Positions 56,035 to 64,000 of a DNA stretch of 64,000 nucleotides are shown here, one piece after another (positions within the stretch are counted from its first letter, which is position 1; every line of letters starts with the position of its first letter). The position numbers and the translations under genes are program-made. Source of the DNA: Aliiroseovarius marinus (GTDB taxonomy: Bacteria > Pseudomonadota > Alphaproteobacteria > Rhodobacterales > Rhodobacteraceae); contig NZ_ML178718.1 in NCBI RefSeq assembly GCF_004360145.1, forward strand, positions 3,886 to 67,885, written 5' to 3'. The notes under the pieces are model-generated. The model ran no database searches. It had not been told where the DNA came from and saw nothing but the letters and a program-made list of their open reading frames with translations.

Positions 56035-57441
56035 ATGTCTCAGACGCCCCAGATTGTCACCCGTTTCGCCCCCTCGCCCACCGGTTATCTGCATATCGGC
56101 GGCGCCCGCACAGCGCTGTTCAATTGGCTCTATGCCCGTGGTCGTGGCGGTAAATTCCTGCTGCGGATCGAGGATACGGACCGCGCGCGCTCGACACCCG
56201 AAGCGACCGAGGCCATCCTGAAGGGCATGGCATGGCTGGGGCTGGATCATGACGGAGAGGTCGTGAGCCAGTTTGACCGTGCCGACCGCCACGCCGAGGT
56301 TGCCCGTGAGATGCTGGCAAACGGCCACGCCTACAAATGCTTCGCCACGCAGGACGAAATTCAGGCCTTCCGCGAGGAAGCCCGGGCCGAGGGCCGCTCG
56401 ACCCTCTATCAAAGCCCGTGGCGCGATGCTGATCCCGCGACCCACCCGGACGCGCCTTACGTGATCCGCCTGAAAGCCCCGCGCGAGGGCGTGACCGTCA
56501 TTCACGACGAAGTACAGGGCGACGTCACCATCCGTAACGACCAGTTGGACGACATGATTTGTTTACGTTCGGATGGCACACCCACCTACATGCTGGCCGT
56601 TGTTGTTGATGACCACGATATGGGCGTGACCCATGTGATCCGGGGGGATGACCACCTGAACAATGCCGCGCGCCAGACGATTGTCTATCAGGCGATGGGC
56701 TGGGACCTGCCCGTTTGGGCGCACATCCCGCTGATCCACGGCCCGGATGGCAAGAAGCTGTCCAAGCGCCACGGCGCGCTGGGTGTCGAAGAATATCAGG
56801 CGATGGGTTATCCCGCGCAGGCAATGCGCAACTATCTGGCCCGTCTGGGTTGGAGCCACGGCGATGACGAGTTCTTCTCGGACGCGCAAGCGCTGGAGTG
56901 GTTTGACCTGTCTGGCATCGGCAAAAGCCCCGCCCGTTTCGACTTCAAAAAGCTTGATAACCTGTCCGGCCAGCACTTGGCCGTGATGGAGGATGCGGAC
57001 GTTCTGGCCGCGCTGCAGGGCTATATGGAGGCTGCAGGCGAAATTTCTTTGCAGTCGCAGCAAATTGATTTGGTGTCATCGGCCATGTATGTGCTGAAAA
57101 CCAGCGCCAAAACATTGCCGCAACTCCTTGAAAAGGCTAGGTTTGCAACTGTTTCACGCCCCATCGACCGAGATGAGAAAGCCGAGAAGGCGCTTGACGA
57201 AGTATCCCGTGGTATACTGAAAGAATTGACGCCGCAGCTGCAAAATGCTAGCTGGGACCGCGAGACGCTTGAGGGAATCCTGAACGGGTTGGCCGAGGCC
57301 CACGGCACGAAATTTGGCAAACTGGCCGCGCCCCTGCGTGCAGCCCTTGCCGGACGCGCCGTAACCCCAAGCGTATTTGATATGATGCTTGTTCTCGGGC
57401 GTGACGAAACCATCGCACGACTGGACGACGCAAGCGCCTGA
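56035..57441 (+). CDS. gltX: Glutamyl-tRNA synthetase
   Basis: The 468-residue class I enzyme has the HIGH-type motif [14 protein letters not shown] at residues 19-32 and KLSKRHG at 241-247. It charges tRNA-Glu and, in bacteria without a tRNA-Gln synthetase, tRNA-Gln as well. Single-copy status cannot be judged. It is followed 55 bp later by gltA in the same direction. Confidence 0.97.
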   Translation: MSQTPQIVTRFAPSPTGYLHIGGARTALFNWLYARGRGGKFLLRIEDTDRARSTPEATEAILKGMAWLGLDHDGEVVSQFDRADRHAEVAREMLANGHAYKCFATQDEIQAFREEARAEGRSTLYQSPWRDADPATHPDAPYVIRLKAPREGVTVIHDEVQGDVTIRNDQLDDMICLRSDGTPTYMLAVVVDDHDMGVTHVIRGDDHLNNAARQTIVYQAMGWDLPVWAHIPLIHGPDGKKLSKRHGALGVEEYQAMGYPAQAMRNYLARLGWSHGDDEFFSDAQALEWFDLSGIGKSPARFDFKKLDNLSGQHLAVMEDADVLAALQGYMEAAGEISLQSQQIDLVSSAMYVLKTSAKTLPQLLEKARFATVSRPIDRDEKAEKALDEVSRGILKELTPQLQNASWDRETLEGILNGLAEAHGTKFGKLAAPLRAALAGRAVTPSVFDMMLVLGRDETIARLDDASA

Positions 57442-57496
57442 AGCACAAGCGATCGACCAACCGGGGCGGTCGCTTTCTAACACGAAGGGAAAATAC

Positions 57497-58792
57497 ATGG
57501 CTGAACAAACCGGAATCGCAAAGCTCTCGTTCGGAGACAAAGAGCTCGAGCTCCCCATGTACTCCCCGACCGCTGGTCCGGACGTGATCGACATCACCAA
57601 GCTCTATGCTCAGGGTGGCGTTTTCACCTACGACCCCGGCTTCACCTCGACCGCAAGCTGCGATTCGACCATCACCTATATTGATGGCGGCAAAGGCGAG
57701 CTTCTGTACCGCGGCTATCCGATTGATCAGCTGGCTGAAAAATCGCATTACCTCGAAGTGTGCTACCTGCTGCTGTACGGTGAACTGCCGACCGAAGCCG
57801 AGATGGTAGACTTCGAAAACCGTGTGACCCGTCACACGATGGTGCACGAGCAGATGACCAAGTTCTACTCGGGCTTCCGTCGCGACGCACACCCGATGGC
57901 CATCATCACCGGCGTAATGGGCGCCATGTCGGCCTTCTATCACGACTCGACCGACGTGAACGACCCGTGGCAGCGTGAAGTGGCTGCGATCCGCATGATC
58001 GCCAAGCTGCCCACCATCTCGGCCATGGCTTACAAATACTCGATCGGCCAGCCGTTCGTGTATCCGAAGAACGATCTGGACTATGCGTCGAACTTCCTGC
58101 GCATGTGCTTTGCCGTTCCAGCTGAAGAGTATGAAGTGAACCCGATCCTTGCCAAGGCAATGGACCGCATCTTCACCCTGCACGCCGACCACGAACAGAA
58201 CGCCTCGACCTCGACCGTACGTCTGGCCGGGTCGTCGGGTGCCAACCCGTTCGCCTGTATCGCTGCCGGCATCGCCTGTCTGTGGGGCCCTGCCCACGGT
58301 GGCGCAAACCAGGCCTGCCTGGAAATGCTGCGTGAAATCGGCTCGGTCGACAACATTCCGGAATACGTGGCCCGCGCCAAGGACAAGGACGATCCCTTCC
58401 GCCTGATGGGCTTCGGTCACCGCGTCTACAAGAACTTCGACCCGCGTGCGAAGGTCATGAAGGAAAGCGCTGACGAGGTTCTGGGCCTCTTGGGCATCGA
58501 AGACAACGAAACGCTGAAAGTGGCCAAGGAACTGGAGCGCATCGCGCTGGAAGATCCGTATTTCGTGGACAAGAAACTGTACCCGAACGTCGACTTCTAC
58601 TCGGGCATCATCCTCGAGGCCATGGGCTTCCCGACCTCGATGTTCACCCCGATCTTCGCGCTGTCGCGCACCGTCGGCTGGATCTCGCAGTGGAAAGAGA
58701 TGCTGGGCGATCCGGGCCAGAAAATCGGCCGTCCGCGTCAGCTGTACCTCGGCGACACCGAGCGCGACTATGTAGACGTCGAAAAGCGCTAA
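57497..58792 (+). CDS. gltA: Citrate synthase
   Basis: The 431-residue protein starts at the ATG at 57497. It has the type I signature: [16 protein letters not shown], the catalytic [15 protein letters not shown] and [18 protein letters not shown] with the catalytic Asp further on. It makes citrate from acetyl-CoA and oxaloacetate. The N-terminal beta domain of the hexameric Gram-negative form (residues 1-70) is present. Confidence 0.98.
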   Translation: MAEQTGIAKLSFGDKELELPMYSPTAGPDVIDITKLYAQGGVFTYDPGFTSTASCDSTITYIDGGKGELLYRGYPIDQLAEKSHYLEVCYLLLYGELPTEAEMVDFENRVTRHTMVHEQMTKFYSGFRRDAHPMAIITGVMGAMSAFYHDSTDVNDPWQREVAAIRMIAKLPTISAMAYKYSIGQPFVYPKNDLDYASNFLRMCFAVPAEEYEVNPILAKAMDRIFTLHADHEQNASTSTVRLAGSSGANPFACIAAGIACLWGPAHGGANQACLEMLREIGSVDNIPEYVARAKDKDDPFRLMGFGHRVYKNFDPRAKVMKESADEVLGLLGIEDNETLKVAKELERIALEDPYFVDKKLYPNVDFYSGIILEAMGFPTSMFTPIFALSRTVGWISQWKEMLGDPGQKIGRPRQLYLGDTERDYVDVEKR

Positions 58793-58813
58793 GCCGTACG
58801 ATATCAAAGAAAA

Positions 58814-58838
58814 GCCGCCCACTTTGGGCGGCTTTTTT
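58814..58838 (+). terminator. Intrinsic terminator after gltA
   Basis: A 7-bp stem GCCGCCC / GGGCGGC with 5-nt loop is followed by six T residues, 21 bp after the gltA stop. Confidence 0.92.
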
Positions 58839-58874
58839 CGTTTATGGTAAGCGCGATCAAGCGGCCATCAGCCA

Positions 58875-58900
58875 ATAAAAAAGGAGCCCGTAGGCTCCTT
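58875..58900 (-). terminator. Intrinsic terminator for the minus-strand crotonase gene
   Basis: An 8-bp perfect stem (AAGGAGCC / GGCTCCTT, 4-nt loop) is followed on the minus strand by a run of six to seven T residues, 22 bp beyond the crotonase stop. Confidence 0.88.
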
Positions 58901-58922
58901 ACCAATCGCGATCCGTTTGGGA

Positions 58923-59699
58923 TCAGCGGCCTTCGTATTGCGGCGCGCGTTTCTCGAGGAACGCCAGAACGCCTTCCTTGAAATCACGCGACTTGCCGCA
59001 TTCGCCCTGCAGGCTCGCCTCAAGCGCAAGCTGTTCGTCCAGCGTGTTGCTCAGCGAGGCACGCATGGCCTTCTTGATGTTGCGATAGGACAGGGTCGGG
59101 CCTTTCGCCAGCTGCTCGGCCCGCTTGCGCCAGGTGGCTTCGAATTCGTCTTCTGCCACGCATTCCCAGATCAGGCCCAGATCGGCGGCCTCTTTCGCGG
59201 GCATCTTTTCAGCGAACAGGGCAGCACCCATTGCCTTGGCAAAGCCCATCTGGCGCGGCATCCAGTAGGTGCCACCGGCATCCGGGATTAGACCAATGCG
59301 CGAGAAGGCCTGCATGAAGAAGGCGCTTTCCGATGCGATCACCACATCGGCAGCCAGCGCGATGTTGGCCCCTGCCCCAGCAGCAGCGCCATTGACGGCC
59401 GAGATTGTCGGGATCGGGCTGTCATAGATGGCGCGCAGCAGCGGCTCGTATTCGTCACGCAAGGTGCGCTCCAGATCGACCTCTGCAGCATTTGCGCGGT
59501 CGCCCAGATCCTGACCCGAGCAGAACGCACGGCCCGAGCCTGTGATGACCAGCGCGCGGGCTTTTTTACCTGCCTCTTCCACAGCATGTGCAATCTCGGC
59601 GCGCATCTGGGTGTTCAGGGCGTTCATCACGTCGGCGCGGTCAAAGGTCAGAACCGCCAGGCCATCCGTAATGTCCAATGTGATCGTTTCGTAAATCAT
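58923..59699 (-). CDS. Enoyl-CoA hydratase/isomerase, PaaG-like
   Basis: The 258-residue crotonase (ATG at 59699, GGGAGGATG site) has ITGSGRAFCSGQDLGDR, the AAAGAGANIALAADVV oxyanion segment, and SRIGLIPDAGGTYWMPRQMG in which Asp replaces the second catalytic Glu, as in PaaG-type 1,2-epoxyphenylacetyl-CoA isomerases. It could act in phenylacetate or other aromatic acyl-CoA breakdown, but no other paa gene is in the window, so this is a family-level call. Confidence 0.82.
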   Translation of the reverse strand: MIYETITLDITDGLAVLTFDRADVMNALNTQMRAEIAHAVEEAGKKARALVITGSGRAFCSGQDLGDRANAAEVDLERTLRDEYEPLLRAIYDSPIPTISAVNGAAAGAGANIALAADVVIASESAFFMQAFSRIGLIPDAGGTYWMPRQMGFAKAMGAALFAEKMPAKEAADLGLIWECVAEDEFEATWRKRAEQLAKGPTLSYRNIKKAMRASLSNTLDEQLALEASLQGECGKSRDFKEGVLAFLEKRAPQYEGR

Positions 59700-59793
59700 G
59701 TCATCCTCCCGGAGTTTCACGCAATATAACCGACCAAGCGGTCAGGTAAAGATGAACGCCCCGTCATTTGTGGAAGTTTCCTGTGGTCAGGCC

Positions 59794-60252
59794 TTATTCG
59801 TCCAGCAATTCTTTCAGCCGGGCCTCTTCATCTTGCGTCAACGCGGCAGCGCCGTCCTTCGATTGCGCACGGCGGCGCAGATAGAGCACACACGACAGCG
59901 CGGCGATCAGGAACAGAACCGGTCCGGTCGCCCAAAGAATCAGGTTCGCACCCGAGCGGTTGGGCTTCATCAGAACGTATTCGCCATAGCGTTCGACGAT
60001 GAAGTCCACGACCTCTTCATTGCTGTCACCTTCGACCAGCCGCTCGCGCACCAGAAGGCGCAGGTCGCGGGCAATCGAGGCGTTGCTTTCGTCAATATTC
60101 TCGCCCCGGCAGACCACGCATTTAAGGTCGGACGAGATATCGCGCGCACGTTCTTCCAGCACCGGGTCTGCCAGCACTTCGTCGGGGTTCACAGCGTAAG
60201 CGGGCGCCGCAAGGCAACCCATCACGGCCAGCGAAGCTATCAGACGTTTCAT
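59794..60252 (-). CDS. ccmH: Cytochrome c-type biogenesis protein CcmH
   Basis: The 152-residue protein has a signal peptide (MKRLIASLAVMGCLAAPAYA), the redox motif KCVVCRGENIDES near residue 39 with two Cys, and one C-terminal membrane helix near residues 105-125. CcmH keeps apocytochrome c cysteines reduced for heme ligation with CcmF. It overlaps the ccmF stop by 4 bp. It corresponds to the CycL/Ccl2-type short form. Confidence 0.93.
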   Translation of the reverse strand: MKRLIASLAVMGCLAAPAYAVNPDEVLADPVLEERARDISSDLKCVVCRGENIDESNASIARDLRLLVRERLVEGDSNEEVVDFIVERYGEYVLMKPNRSGANLILWATGPVLFLIAALSCVLYLRRRAQSKDGAAALTQDEEARLKELLDE

Positions 60253-62219
60253 TCTGCAGGCACCCCTTCCATACGGGTCTTGGCGGCCCCAGCGGCCACG
60301 CGGAAGCGGCGGTCAAACAGGCTGAAGATGCCGCCCAAGGCCATGATGATCGAGCCCGCCCAGATCCAGTTGGCGAAGGGCTTGATGAAGGTGCGCACGG
60401 CCCAACCGCCACCTTCCTGCGGGTCGCCGATCACCACATAGATATCGGTCCAGAAACCGTTCGAGATCGCGGCTTCGGTGGTGGGCATCGCCTGCACCGG
60501 ATAGACGCGTTTTTCGGGGTATAGGACAGCAATTTCGGCATTGTTTTCCGAGACAACGATGGTCGCCATTGTCGAGATATAGTTCGGCCCCTGTTCGCGC
60601 CCAACATGCTCCAACGTGATGTCATATTCGGCCACTTGGAAGGTCTCGCCAATTTGGGCAACGCGGATATCTTCGACCTCCCACGCCATCAGGCCGGAAA
60701 TCCCCATCATGGTGATCCCAAGCCCTGCGTGGGCTGCGAACTTGCCCCAATCGGCCCCCGGCAGTCGGGTCAGACGTGACAGGCGGTTCGACAGCGCGCC
60801 ACGTCCCGTGCGGCTGAAGATGTCCGTCATGGAGCCAGTCACCAGCCAGGTGCCCAAGAACATGCCAATCGGGCCCAAAGCAGACTTGCCCGTCTGCATC
60901 GCCCAGACCAGCGCCAGAACCGCAATCGACAGGATCAGAGCGGGCACCAGTTGTTTCACCACGCGCCCGATCTTGGCGCGTTTCCACGGCAGCATTGCCC
61001 CAATAGGCAGCACAAGCGCCAGCACCACCATGAAGGGCGTGAAGGCGGCCTCGAAGAACGGTGCGCCGACCGAGATCTTGCGGTCAAACGCCTCGCCCAC
61101 CAAGGGCCAGATCGTGCCGACGAAGACGACAAACGAGGACACAGCCAACAGGATATTGTTCACCACCAGCGCGCTTTCACGGCTGACGAAACCGAAGACG
61201 CCCTTGGCTTCCATCGCGCCAGCGCGCGCTGCAAACAGCGTTAACGCTCCGCCGGTGAAGAACAGCAGGATGAACAAGATGAACACGCCGCGCTCGGGGT
61301 CCGAGGCAAAGGCGTGGACAGACGTAATCACGCCTGAGCGGACGATGAACGTCCCGATCAGCGAGAAGCCAAAGGCCAAGATGGCAAGTAGGATGGTCCA
61401 GCTTTTCAGGCTTTCACGTTTCTCGACCACGATGGCCGAATGCAAAAGTGCCGCTGCGAACAGCCATGGCATGAAGGACGCGTTTTCAACGGGATCCCAG
61501 AACCAGAACCCACCCCAGCCCAGCTCGTAATAGGCCCACCAGCTGCCCAGCGCGATGCCGATGGTCAGGAAGACCCACGCGGCCAGCGTCCACGGGCGCA
61601 CCCAGCGGCCCCAAGCGGCGTCGATGCGGCCTTCGATCAGGGCGGCGACCGCGAAGGAAAACGCCATCGAAAGACCCACATAGCCCAGATACAGGAACGG
61701 CGGGTGGAAGGCCAAACCGGGGTCTTGCAACAACGGATTCAGATCCTGCCCATCAAAGGGCGGCTGCGCCAGACGCAGGAACGGGTTCGAGGTGAAGATA
61801 ATAAAGGCCAAAAACGCCACAGCGATCGAGCTTTGCACCGACAACACCCGCGCTTTCAAGGTCCGTGGCAGATTTTGCCCGAACCACGCCGCCGTTGCCC
61901 CAAAGCCTGCGATGATCAGCACCCAAAGCAGCATCGAGCCCTCGTGGTTCCCCCACACGCCCGATATCTTGTAAAGCATCGGCTTGGCAGAATGCGAGTT
62001 CAGCGTGACCAGCCGGACCGAGAAGTCCGAAGTCACAAACGCATAGGTCAGCGCCAGAAATGACGTGGAAATCAACAGGAATTGGATCGTCGCCGCGGGT
62101 ACGGCCATCTCCATCCAGCTGTTCCAGCCCTTATGTGCCCCGATCAGTGGCACGATGGTTTGCACCATGGCCACGCCCAGCGCCAAGATCAGCGCAAAAT
62201 GTCCAAGCTCTGTAATCAT
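60249..62219 (-). CDS. ccmF: Heme lyase CcmF
   Basis: The 656-residue protein has about 14-15 membrane helices and the Trp-rich WWD motif (WAYYELGWGGFWFWDPVENAS). It is the core of the cytochrome c heme lyase with CcmH. CcmE, often adjacent, is not seen here. Its start codon is at 62219 and the next gene upstream is a small membrane protein transcribed in the same direction. Confidence 0.96.
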   Translation of the reverse strand: MITELGHFALILALGVAMVQTIVPLIGAHKGWNSWMEMAVPAATIQFLLISTSFLALTYAFVTSDFSVRLVTLNSHSAKPMLYKISGVWGNHEGSMLLWVLIIAGFGATAAWFGQNLPRTLKARVLSVQSSIAVAFLAFIIFTSNPFLRLAQPPFDGQDLNPLLQDPGLAFHPPFLYLGYVGLSMAFSFAVAALIEGRIDAAWGRWVRPWTLAAWVFLTIGIALGSWWAYYELGWGGFWFWDPVENASFMPWLFAAALLHSAIVVEKRESLKSWTILLAILAFGFSLIGTFIVRSGVITSVHAFASDPERGVFILFILLFFTGGALTLFAARAGAMEAKGVFGFVSRESALVVNNILLAVSSFVVFVGTIWPLVGEAFDRKISVGAPFFEAAFTPFMVVLALVLPIGAMLPWKRAKIGRVVKQLVPALILSIAVLALVWAMQTGKSALGPIGMFLGTWLVTGSMTDIFSRTGRGALSNRLSRLTRLPGADWGKFAAHAGLGITMMGISGLMAWEVEDIRVAQIGETFQVAEYDITLEHVGREQGPNYISTMATIVVSENNAEIAVLYPEKRVYPVQAMPTTEAAISNGFWTDIYVVIGDPQEGGGWAVRTFIKPFANWIWAGSIIMALGGIFSLFDRRFRVAAGAAKTRMEGVPAE

Positions 62220-62307
62220 GCGGCGGACTTTACAGAGAGTCGGCCCCAGTCACTAGCCCTTGCCGCATGATGCGGCACCCGGTCACGGGCTTTTGTATGG
62301 TCTGGAC

Positions 62308-62733
62308 CTACTGAACCAGCAGATAGATCACGGACGAACACATCACGGCCAACAGAACAGGCGCTAGAAACGCCGCCCCATGCAGGCCGAAGGATCGATG
62401 AATCACGCTAAAATGCAGAACCGCCCCCGACAGGCAGACGGCCAAGGGCGCGAAATGCAGCGCACTTGCGGTCATCGCCTCGGGCGCGCCCAAAAGGGCA
62501 TAGATCCACCACCACCCCAGCACCAGACTTGCCCCGCACCAGCTATAGGCCATGCCCAGCGCCAAGGGGGTGGCACGTTGCAGGTAGAGCCACAGGAACG
62601 TCAGCGCGATCATTAGCCCCATCAACGTGATGGCCCCAAAGCCGATCTGGAAAATCGCTTGGTATCCAAAGGCCCAGTACCCGGCCTGAAGCAGAACGGC
62701 CAATATCGCGACGAGAAGAGCTGCTTGTTTCAT
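62308..62733 (-). CDS. Small membrane protein downstream of GTA release genes
   Basis: The 141-residue protein is almost entirely hydrophobic with four helices (residues about 5-25, 30-50, 70-90 and 110-138). It has no motif I recognise. Its start overlaps the stop of a 47-residue coupled gene by 4 bp, tying it to the holin/endolysin cluster. It could be a membrane accessory to lysis or an unrelated neighbour. Confidence 0.6.
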   Translation of the reverse strand: MKQAALLVAILAVLLQAGYWAFGYQAIFQIGFGAITLMGLMIALTFLWLYLQRATPLALGMAYSWCGASLVLGWWWIYALLGAPEAMTASALHFAPLAVCLSGAVLHFSVIHRSFGLHGAAFLAPVLLAVMCSSVIYLLVQ

Positions 62734-62873
62734 TTGTGCAAGATACCTCGGACAACCGCATCGAGTTCCGCGGCTGCTTGTTCGTTTCGTGAAAGTGCTT
62801 TTTGAAAGCGGTCCGCCAAAAGAACGTCCTTGAGCCGCTCTTTGACGCAGAGATACAGGCGCCGGATCATCAT
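62730..62873 (-). CDS. Small coupled protein, 47 residues
   Basis: The 47-residue product (start 62873, overlapping the stop of the upstream 62-residue gene by 4 bp as ATGA) is helical and basic at the start (MMIRRLYLCVKERLKDVLL). No family recognised. ATGA overlaps on both sides support it as a real gene despite its size. Confidence 0.55.
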   Translation of the reverse strand: MMIRRLYLCVKERLKDVLLADRFQKALSRNEQAAAELDAVVRGILHK

Positions 62874-63058
62874 CGCCCCCCGCCCGAAGGCAACCGTTCG
62901 CGGATGATGGTCGTGATCTCGATCAGGATGGACGAGTTCTTGTCCAGCACCGCCCGCGTCGCCTGATCCTTCTGCAAGTCGCGATAGAGCAGATAGAACA
63001 CCAGCAAGACCCACGGGCCATGCTCGGCCACCAGTTTCAGGATCATGTCACTTGCCAT
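62870..63058 (-). CDS. Single-TM small peptide, BhlA/holin-like
   Basis: The 62-residue peptide has one helix (GPWVLLVFYLLYRDLQK, about residues 14-30) followed by a charged amphipathic tail with IIRERLPSGGG. This plan, one N-terminal TM and a short charged coil, is that of BhlA/UviB holin-like peptides. It overlaps the 3TM holin stop by 11 bp. An ATG at 63046 would remove the overlap. I infer a second lysis-related membrane peptide; no direct evidence. Confidence 0.55.
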   Translation of the reverse strand: MASDMILKLVAEHGPWVLLVFYLLYRDLQKDQATRAVLDKNSSILIEITTIIRERLPSGGGR

Positions 63059-63632
63059 TTTGCTGCGCCTTCCAGTCCTTCAGGGCTGCATTGTCGCTGA
63101 CATCCACATTCGCTGGGACGGTTGCCGAGAGCGGACGGATGCCCAACGGAGCAAAGCCTGCGGCGAGAGGCTCGACTTCCTGTGGATCTGCAGACGCACG
63201 CAACTCATTGGCGCGCACCAGCACTTCGGCGATCGAGCGCTGGAACTCTTGCCCTTTCACCTGCTGGCGTGCCCCGAAATAGAAGCTGACAATGGCGCCC
63301 ATCAGCCACCATAGCGGCTCGGGCACCAGTGTGATACCCAACATCCGGTCTGCGAACCAAACCGGGTCCACCATCGCCGCTGCGAACAGTCCTAGCGTCG
63401 ACAGGGCCAAGGCCGGACGCGGTAGGCGATTCAGGGCATCCATGAATCGATCAAACCGACCACGACGCGCATGGGCGAATTCCGCTGCGAACGCCTCGAT
63501 CGCGGCCATCTGCAATTCTGCATCGCGGGCCGAGGCCGCCTCGGCATTCTCGCGAAACACTTCCGCAGTCTCGCGCACCACATTACCGCGCCCGCCGAAC
63601 AGCACGCGGATCACGTCTCCGATCAGCCCCAT
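63048..63632 (-). CDS. GTA-type holin (3TM family)
   Basis: The 194-residue protein starts at the ATG at 63632, overlapping the endolysin stop by 10 bp. An N-terminal MGLIGDVIRVLFGGRGNVV is followed by an amphipathic helix, two hydrophobic segments near residues 80-115 (LALSTLGLFAAAMVDPVWFA and WWLMGAIVSFYFGARQ) and a soluble tail. This is the pattern of the three-TM holins used to release gene transfer agents in Rhodobacter capsulatus. It would let the endolysin reach the wall. Confidence 0.85.
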   Translation of the reverse strand: MGLIGDVIRVLFGGRGNVVRETAEVFRENAEAASARDAELQMAAIEAFAAEFAHARRGRFDRFMDALNRLPRPALALSTLGLFAAAMVDPVWFADRMLGITLVPEPLWWLMGAIVSFYFGARQQVKGQEFQRSIAEVLVRANELRASADPQEVEPLAAGFAPLGIRPLSATVPANVDVSDNAALKDWKAQQNGK

Positions 63633-64000
63633 GCCCGCACCCGTTCCCGGTGGGCCGCATCTGTCAGGTGATAGCGCGGCGCGATGAACTCCTCGGCGCG
63701 TTTGATCCAACCGCCTTTCCCGCCATCCTTACGCCGCGCGTATTTTCTGGACGCCGGGCGACGATCCGCCAGACGATAGTAGTAGTTGCGCCGCTCGATC
63801 CCGTAGGCATCCACCAGATGGTCCGGGGCGGCATTCATCGCGTCAAGCGCAATGCCCAACGTCTGCGGCCCAAGCGCTCCATCTTGCGAGAGGGTGTGCC
63901 CCATCTTGGCCAAAAGCCGCTGCAGAATCCGCACCGCATTGCCGCCTGCGTTGACATACATGTCGAACACGGTGGCCTGCAGCGGCTCGGGCAACTCGTT
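63623..64000 (-). CDS. GTA endolysin, glycoside hydrolase 108-type, C-terminal part (partial)
   Basis: The frame continues past 64000, so only the last 125 or so residues are present; the catalytic Glu of GH108 would lie outside. The LQATVFDMYVNAG and LQRLLAKMGH-LSQDGALGP-T segments belong to the GH108 and PG_binding_3 regions of GTA-type endolysins. The C-terminal part (NYYYRLADRRPASRKYARRK) is basic, as common in peptidoglycan hydrolases. It is followed, with a 10-bp overlap, by the 3TM holin. Confidence 0.85.
   Translation of the reverse strand, partial: NELPEPLQATVFDMYVNAGGNAVRILQRLLAKMGHTLSQDGALGPQTLGIALDAMNAAPDHLVDAYGIERRNYYYRLADRRPASRKYARRKDGGKGGWIKRAEEFIAPRYHLTDAAHRERVRAWG

Noticed and set aside
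57248-58822. Open frame of 524 codons opposite gltA and the end of gltX
   Set aside because: Antisense shadow of two well-supported genes.
1-64000. CRISPR arrays, insertion sequences, tRNA or rRNA genes
   Set aside because: No regular direct repeats, transposase frames, terminal inverted repeats or RNA gene signatures were seen in reading both strands.

Overview
This 64 kb window is a chromosomal segment of a marine-type alphaproteobacterium of the Rhodobacterales (Roseobacter group). That placement is inferred from gene content and order: the tail of a Tad pilus locus, a ligase-associated Lhr-type helicase with PdeM, the unbroken run ruvCAB - thpR - ybgC - tolQRAB - pal - cpoB - tilS - ftsH, hflKC with degP, a DUF1127 micro-protein, DUF2842 and DUF2065 proteins, and at the right edge an endolysin/3TM-holin pair of the gene transfer agent (GTA) type. 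Genus cannot be fixed from sequence reading alone. Nearly all genes are high-GC with dense coding and short, often ATGA, overlaps. The only clear compositional outlier is a small AT-rich patch near 10.45-11.18 kb.

Layout. 0-2.1 kb: two TPR lipoproteins (TadD-like) and a TadV/CpaA prepilin peptidase close a Tad locus. 2.1-5.9 kb: a polytopic membrane protein, an uncharacterised AAA ATPase and a DUF4405 membrane protein. 5.9-10.5 kb: DNA-repair helicase and nuclease, a hotdog thioesterase and a crotonase. 10.5-11.2 kb: AT-rich patch with a DUF695-like gene. 11.2-15.6 kb: one-carbon (folate) cluster fhs - folD2 - folD and a MOSC protein. 15.6-28.2 kb: twelve genes plus a hypothetical on the minus strand, covering recombination (RuvABC), envelope integrity (Tol-Pal), tRNA-Ile lysidine formation and FtsH proteolysis. 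28.2-33 kb: DUF1127 gene, then degP and hflK-hflC with two small genes (membrane protein quality control). 33-38.8 kb: glutathione reductase, ribose-5-phosphate isomerase, GST, DUF454, serine deaminase and thiamine pyrophosphokinase. 38.9-40.9 kb: a 664-residue uncharacterised protein. 41-45 kb: purA, secG and pyrG. 45-47 kb: two TerB-like paralogues bracketing a secreted protein and a DUF1330 protein. 47-51.3 kb: a polar amino-acid ABC transporter and a glutamine-amidotransferase-like protein. 51.5-55.9 kb: DegT aminotransferase, LysR regulator, ComEC. 56-58.8 kb: gltX, gltA. 58.9-62.2 kb: PaaG-like crotonase, ccmH and ccmF. 62.3-64 kb: GTA release genes with three small translationally coupled companions.

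Most of the window is housekeeping. The items most worth a second look are: the second FolD, whose conserved cyclohydrolase lysine is glutamine and whose folate-site Asp is Glu; the 62-residue BhlA-like single-TM peptide coupled to the GTA 3TM holin; the 664-residue protein with recognisably structured ends and a long acidic middle; the pair of TerB-like proteins; a hairpin and possible heat-shock-type promoter in front of the DUF1127 gene; and two intergenic palindromic elements around the LysR gene. No tRNA, rRNA, CRISPR array or insertion sequence was recognised.
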